This document shows, one piece after another, positions 60,346 through 64,000 of a stretch of 64,000 nucleotides of DNA. The notes beneath the pieces were generated by a model, which saw nothing but the letters and a program-made list of their open reading frames with translations, was not told the DNA's origin and searched no databases. The translations under genes and the position numbers were made by a program. Numbering within the stretch: the first letter of the stretch is position 1; every line of letters starts with the position of its first letter. The stretch lies in NCBI RefSeq assembly GCF_004570845.1, contig NZ_SPQZ01000006.1, positions 161,216 through 225,215 of the forward strand, written 5' to 3'. This DNA comes from Orlajensenia leifsoniae. GTDB lineage: Bacteria > Actinomycetota > Actinomycetes > Actinomycetales > Microbacteriaceae.

Positions 60346-61827
60346 TCAGCCCTTTTCGCCAGCGCCGGGGGCGGCATCCGGAGCAGCGGCATCCGGAGCA
60401 CCCGCATCCGCAGGCCGCGTCGCGTGCTCCCCGCGGCGCAACCGCGAGTGCCGGATCGAGTACGCGAAGTAGATGATGAGGCCGGCCACGAGCCAGCCGA
60501 CGAAGCGCACCCAGGTCTCCCACGGGAGCTGCGCGATCAGGTAGGCGCAGAGCAGGATGCCGATGAGCGGCACCACCGGTGAGCCGGGCACGCGGAACGG
60601 CCGCTTCATGTCGGGGCGGGTGCGGCGCAGGATGATGACGCCGAGGTTCACCAGCACGAAGGCGAACAGGGTGCCGATGTTGACGAGCTTCACGATCTCG
60701 TCGAGGGGCACGAGCGCGGCGAGGACGGCGATGAGCGTGCCGAATCCGAGAGTGAGGCGAGCCGGAGTTCCGAAGCGCGGGTTCACCTTCGCGAGGCGGC
60801 GGGGAAGCAATCCGTCGCGGCACATGGCGAAGAAGATGCGCGTCTGGCCGTACAGGAGCACGAGGATGACGCTGGTGATGGCGATGAGAGCGCCCGCCGC
60901 CAGCAGCCCGCCCGCCCACGGGATGCCGGCGCCCTCGTCGAGCGCCGTGGCGAGCGGGGCGTCGCTGCCCGACAGGGTGTCGACCGAGGCCACGCCGACG
61001 GCGGCGATGGCGACCAGCACGTAGAGCACGGTGGAGATGAGGAGAGATCCGATGACGGCGATGGGCAGGTCGCGTCCGGGGTTCCTTGATTCCTCCGATG
61101 CGGTGGTCACCGCGTCGAAGCCGATGTAGGCGAAGAAGATCACGCCGGCCGCGGAGGCTATGCCGGCGAACCCCTCGGGGGCGAAGGGCTCGAAGTGATC
61201 GGCCTGGAACGCGGTGAACGCCACCACGATGAAGAACACCAGGATGAGGATCTTGATGCCGACCATGACGGCGTTGGCGCGCGCGCTCTCGCGGGTGCCG
61301 AGGGTGAGCAGGATGCTGATCAGCATCACGATGAAGACGGCCGGGAGGTTGATCACGCCGCCGTCGGACGGCGAGGCCGTGAGGGCTGTGGGCAGCTCGA
61401 TGCCGAACACCGACTCGAGGAACGCGTTGAGGTTGCCGCCCCAGCCGACGGCGACGGCCGCGACCGCGACGCCGTACTCGAGGATCAGGTCCCAGCCGAT
61501 GATGAAGGCGACGAATTCGCCGAGCGTCGCATAGGAGAAGGTGTACGCGCTGCCCGACACGGGCACGCTCGACGAGAGCTCGGCGTAGGAGAGAGCCGAG
61601 AACCCGCAGGTGATCGCGGCGAGGATGAAAGCGAGGAACAGGCTGGGCCCCGCCAGCTTCGCCCCCTCGCCGATGACCACGAAGATGCCGGTGCCGATGA
61701 TGGCGCCGACGCCCAGTGCCGTGAGCCCGACCGGTCCGATGCTGCGCCGGAGCCTCTCGTCGCCGTACTCGGTCTCATCGATCAGGTCGCTCACGGAGCG
61801 AGTGACGAACAGGTCCTTGACGCGCAT
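60346..61827 (-). CDS. APC-family amino acid permease (cationic amino acid transporter type)
   Basis: 493 residues from ATG 61827, with GAGAGGAA upstream. About 12 transmembrane helices are present. Family marks are GLTALGVGAIIGTGIFVVIG in helix 1, ITCGFSALSYAELSSSVPVS, FFAYIGFDAVTTASEESRNP in helix 6 and RPFRVPGSPVVPLIGILLC late. This pattern belongs to the YfnA/CAT-like branch that imports amino acids by proton symport. The longer frame from 62148 has no support. The C-terminus is Ala/Pro/Asp-rich and disordered. Confidence 0.92.
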   Translation of the reverse strand: MRVKDLFVTRSVSDLIDETEYGDERLRRSIGPVGLTALGVGAIIGTGIFVVIGEGAKLAGPSLFLAFILAAITCGFSALSYAELSSSVPVSGSAYTFSYATLGEFVAFIIGWDLILEYGVAVAAVAVGWGGNLNAFLESVFGIELPTALTASPSDGGVINLPAVFIVMLISILLTLGTRESARANAVMVGIKILILVFFIVVAFTAFQADHFEPFAPEGFAGIASAAGVIFFAYIGFDAVTTASEESRNPGRDLPIAVIGSLLISTVLYVLVAIAAVGVASVDTLSGSDAPLATALDEGAGIPWAGGLLAAGALIAITSVILVLLYGQTRIFFAMCRDGLLPRRLAKVNPRFGTPARLTLGFGTLIAVLAALVPLDEIVKLVNIGTLFAFVLVNLGVIILRRTRPDMKRPFRVPGSPVVPLIGILLCAYLIAQLPWETWVRFVGWLVAGLIIYFAYSIRHSRLRRGEHATRPADAGAPDAAAPDAAPGAGEKG

Positions 61828-62179
61828 GGGGTTCCTCTCGGTGAGGTCTCGGTGAGGTCGATGCTCTGGTGGTCGCTGGTGGTGTCGCTGTCCGTCGCGT
61901 CTCGTCGTGAGCCGGGGCGCCGCTGATCCGTGCGAATACTCTGGCACCAACGGATGCCCCCGAACAGGGGTGGTGCGGGATTTCTTCGGGGAGTAGGTTC
62001 GCCGCCGCTTGGCCCGTGGGCGGACGGGCGAGCGGATGCCGCGGCTCGGCGCGCTTCGACCGCGGCTTCGCCGGGGATCAGTGGGCGCCGAGCGCCGGGC
62101 GGGTCGAAGCGCCCACGCCCCCGATCGGCGCCCCGTCAAGCCCCTCACGGCATCCGTTCGCGAGGCCTATCGTCACAGC
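61828..62179. other. 352-bp divergent intergenic region
   Basis: It lies between the permease and DUF2231-Rieske genes. It contains two adjacent CTCGGTGAGGT units close to the permease start and an 8-bp inverted repeat GTGGGCGC (62081-62088) with GCGCCCAC (62109-62116). No gene is seen. Confidence 0.5.
62168..62173 (+). promoter_or_regulatory. -10 element TATCGT of a leaderless promoter
   Basis: TATCGT ends 6 nt before the ATG at 62180, supporting that start over the longer frame beginning at 62009. Confidence 0.5.
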
Positions 62180-63070
62180 ATGCTCAGCGCCAGCGCCAAC
62201 CGGATCGTCACGAAGATCTTCACCCCGGTGGAGAACACGACCGCGCTCGATCCGCTCATCTCCGGTCTGCAGAAGGCGGTGCGCGCGATCGTGCCGCCGG
62301 GGGAGGTGCGCGATGTGCTGCACGGTGTTCCGGCGGGGCATCCGGTGCATCCGGTTCTGGTGCAGATTCCGCTGGGAACGTGGACATCCGCCGCCCTCCT
62401 CGATCTGATGCCCGGAACGGAGAACGCGAGCAGACGGCTCATCGGGGTCGGCGTGCTCGCGGCGGCGCCCGCGGCACTGACCGGAGCGACCGACTGGTCG
62501 GAGCTGCACGAGCAGCAGATGCGCACGGGTGTCGTGCACTGGGCGGCCAACCTCGTGGCGGTCTCGCTCTACGCGGCGTCGTACGTGCAACGCCGGCGTG
62601 GTCGCGACGCCAGCGGCAAGGTGCTCTCCTACCTCGGACTCGCCGTCGCCTCGGCCGGGGGATTCATCGGCGGCCACCTCGCCTACCACCAAGCCGCCGG
62701 CGTCAATCATGCCGAGGAGGTTCCGCACGTCATCCCGACCGGATGGAACGCCATCGGCTCGCTCGACGACTTCCCCCAGGGTCGCGTGACGAGGAGCGCA
62801 GTGGGCGACGTGCCGATCCTCGTCTTCCGCGACGGCGAACGCCTCTCGGCGCTCTCGGATCGCTGCAGTCACCTCTCGGGTCCGCTGAGTGACGGCGATT
62901 TGGTGACGGATGCCGATGGCTCAGCCTGCATCGAGTGCCCGTGGCACGGCAGCACGTTCGCGCTCGCCGACGGCAGCGTGCGTCGGGGGCCGGCGACCGC
63001 GCCGCAGCCGACGCTGCAGGTGCGGCAGGCCGGTGGGCGCGTCGAGGTGAGGATGCCGAACGCGGGGTGA
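62180..63070 (+). CDS. DUF2231 membrane protein fused to a Rieske [2Fe-2S] domain
   Basis: 296 residues from ATG 62180. The N-terminal part is a DUF2231 membrane domain: HPVHPVLVQIPLGTWTSAAL, then about four hydrophobic helices ending LGLAVASAGGFIGGHLAYH. Residues about 190-296 form a Rieske ferredoxin domain with cluster ligands C-x-H in CSHLSGPLSDG (about 229) and C-x2-H in CPWHGSTF (about 253). Such fusions are common in actinobacteria and presumably move electrons at the membrane; partners are unknown. The stop lies inside a 20-bp tandem repeat. Confidence 0.9.
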   Translation: MLSASANRIVTKIFTPVENTTALDPLISGLQKAVRAIVPPGEVRDVLHGVPAGHPVHPVLVQIPLGTWTSAALLDLMPGTENASRRLIGVGVLAAAPAALTGATDWSELHEQQMRTGVVHWAANLVAVSLYAASYVQRRRGRDASGKVLSYLGLAVASAGGFIGGHLAYHQAAGVNHAEEVPHVIPTGWNAIGSLDDFPQGRVTRSAVGDVPILVFRDGERLSALSDRCSHLSGPLSDGDLVTDADGSACIECPWHGSTFALADGSVRRGPATAPQPTLQVRQAGGRVEVRMPNAG

Positions 63071-63115
63071 CGGTGCCGAACGAGGGCTGAGGGTGCCGAA
63101 CGCGGGCTGACGGGG
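63056..63115. repeat. Three tandem 20-bp units over the end of the Rieske gene
   Basis: Three 20-bp units, each starting GCCGAACG, begin at 63056, 63076 and 63096. The first unit contains the TGA stop. Units differ at two or three positions each. Confidence 0.7.
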
Positions 63116-63210
63116 TGATGTAGGGCTCGCCGTGCATCGGTTCGCACCGGGCGGGGTGGCGAGCCCGATCAGGCCCGTACCAGTCCCGCTCGCTGAGGTC
63201 CGTACTGGTC

Positions 63211-63247
63211 CCGTTCGCTGAGGCCCGGACGGAGTCCGCGGCCGAAG
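63211..63247. repeat. Dispersed 37-bp intergenic repeat, copy 2
   Basis: Matches 4361-4397 at 35 of 37 positions in the same orientation. A partial copy of its first 17 bp lies 25 bp upstream, at 63186. Confidence 0.6.
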
Positions 63248-63370
63248 TGCCTCGAGCGGCGATGCTGCACAGTGCGTCGAGCTGTCGCGTTGCTCGGCAC
63301 GCTGCGAGCGCTGGCCACGCGACTGCTTCGCTGTCCGCTTCGCCGCCCGTTCGGACACGAACCTTGTTCT

Positions 63371-63411
63371 TTGCCGTTGCCGTCGCCGTTGCCGTTGCCG
63401 TTGCCCTTGGG
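63371..63411. repeat. Imperfect TTGCCG hexamer run
   Basis: About six hexamers of TTGCCG/TCGCCG type in a row, a simple-sequence tract likely to vary in length between strains. Confidence 0.6.
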
Positions 63412-63547
63412 CGGGGCGGCAACGCACCCCGGCGGTTCCGGCTTCCTTTCTTACTCGTATGTTAGTGCCCATAAATCGCCCCACTGAGTTATCCACATTC
63501 GAACAATAAGTCGAGGAAATGTCAGTGGGTCGCGCGAGAATCAAGGC

Positions 63548-64000
63548 ATGAAGAACCACTTCCGGCTCCTGCGCGACAGCCTTCTGGCGCTGCGCACCGC
63601 GTGGAAGGGTGCCCTGCCGGCGGTGCTGATTCCGGGGTCGGATGCCGCTGCGGCGGTGCGGTCGATGAGCGATGCCGGGCTCGTTAGGGTGGTTGATGCG
63701 TTGTCGGCTGTGGCGCGTGCGGTGGGATCGTTGCAGGTGCTCGTCGCCGGCGAGGTCGCGCGGCGATCCCGGCCGGAACTCGGTGCCGAGGGGTTGGCAA
63801 AGGCACAGGGATTCTCCTCGCCGGCAGCGTTGCTGGCGGCCAGTGCGGGTGCATCCGTCGGAGAAACGACGGCTCTGATCACTGTGGGGGAAGCGACCGC
63901 AGGGCGGGAGTCGTTCACGGGCGAGCGGATGCCGTCCAAGCACCCGTTCGTGGAAGCCGCCCTGGCGGCCGGGGCGATCAGTGTGGCTGCGGCGGCGATG
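63548..64000 (+). CDS. DUF222 / HNH-type protein, 3' end outside window
   Basis: 151 codons are visible from ATG 63548, and the frame is still open at the window end. The protein has MSDAGLVRVVDALSAVARAV, then VLVAGEVARRSRPELGAEGL, AKAQGFSSPAALLAASAGAS and KHPFVEAALAAGAISVAAAA. This tracks the N-terminal DUF222 part of the protein at 8319-9710 block by block (GEVGRRSGPEFGTEGLAKKN, HPHVAAALDAGLISVDAAGA). The HNH domain, if present, lies beyond the window. Confidence 0.85.
   Translation, partial: MKNHFRLLRDSLLALRTAWKGALPAVLIPGSDAAAAVRSMSDAGLVRVVDALSAVARAVGSLQVLVAGEVARRSRPELGAEGLAKAQGFSSPAALLAASAGASVGETTALITVGEATAGRESFTGERMPSKHPFVEAALAAGAISVAAAAM

Larger units (their letters stand above)
63071..63547. 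other. 477-bp intergenic region rich in short repeats
   Basis: Between the Rieske and DUF222 genes. It holds two tandem-repeat units, a partial (63186-63202) and a full (63211-63247) copy of the dispersed repeat, and a TTGCCG run. The end, about 63440-63500, is unusually AT-rich and may hold the promoter of the DUF222 gene. No gene is seen. Confidence 0.55.

Noticed and set aside
1..64000. CRISPR arrays, transposases and rRNA
   Set aside because: No regularly spaced repeats, DDE/IS-type proteins or rRNA-like sequence were seen in either strand.

Overview
The window is high-GC actinobacterial chromosome, most likely from a member of the Microbacteriaceae. This is suggested by the GC-rich coding bias, frequent GTG/TTG starts, TANNNT promoters placed 6-7 nt before start codons, DUF222/HNH genes, an LAxTG-type sorting signal, and the very frequent octamer ACGGATGC/GCATCCGT. 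No rRNA, tRNA, CRISPR array, integrase or transposase was found.

Layout. 1-16.5 kb is ordinary chromosome: a two-component pair (5' end cut by the window), two methyltransferases, a cation/proton antiporter, VOC-family proteins, an epoxide-hydrolase-like protein, a DUF222/HNH protein, a VapC remnant, a large secreted GH92 mannosidase behind LacI-type operators, RidA and ChaB-like proteins. 16.6-20.3 kb holds less GC-rich accessory genes (a P-loop GTPase, a frameshifted membrane-anchored protein, unknown proteins), then a TM2-domain gene of core-like composition.

22.1-47.0 kb is the main find: what looks like a complete Dpd system, which puts 7-deazaguanine derivatives into DNA and restricts unmodified DNA. 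It has three modules. (i) A rightward eight-gene chain coupled by start/stop overlaps: SNF2 helicase DpdE, RecQ-like DpdF, DpdG, ATPase DpdH, a coiled-coil protein, large helicase DpdJ, phospholipase D-like DpdK and a DpdD-like protein. This is the presumed restriction module. (ii) A leftward four-gene chain: DpdC candidate, DpdB, the DNA-acting transglycosylase DpdA, and a second DpdB paralogue of the same length. This is the modification module. (iii) A rightward chain queC-queE-queD-folE2-transporter, which makes preQ0 from GTP. Modules ii and iii diverge from a 98-bp region. No queF, queA or queG is present, so the preQ0 made here is probably meant for DNA.

47.2-64 kb returns to core composition: a C-terminally truncated TetR copy at the island edge that is nearly identical to an intact TetR gene at 53 kb, a DUF885 protein, a NERD protein, a paralogue of the 16.7-kb gene, a glycosyltransferase, more TetR regulators, an LGFP-repeat protein, an alpha/beta hydrolase with an in-frame stop, a hemerythrin-like protein, an SDR, an APC permease, a DUF2231-Rieske protein and a second DUF222 gene cut by the window end.

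Functions rest on motif recognition and context; no database search was possible.
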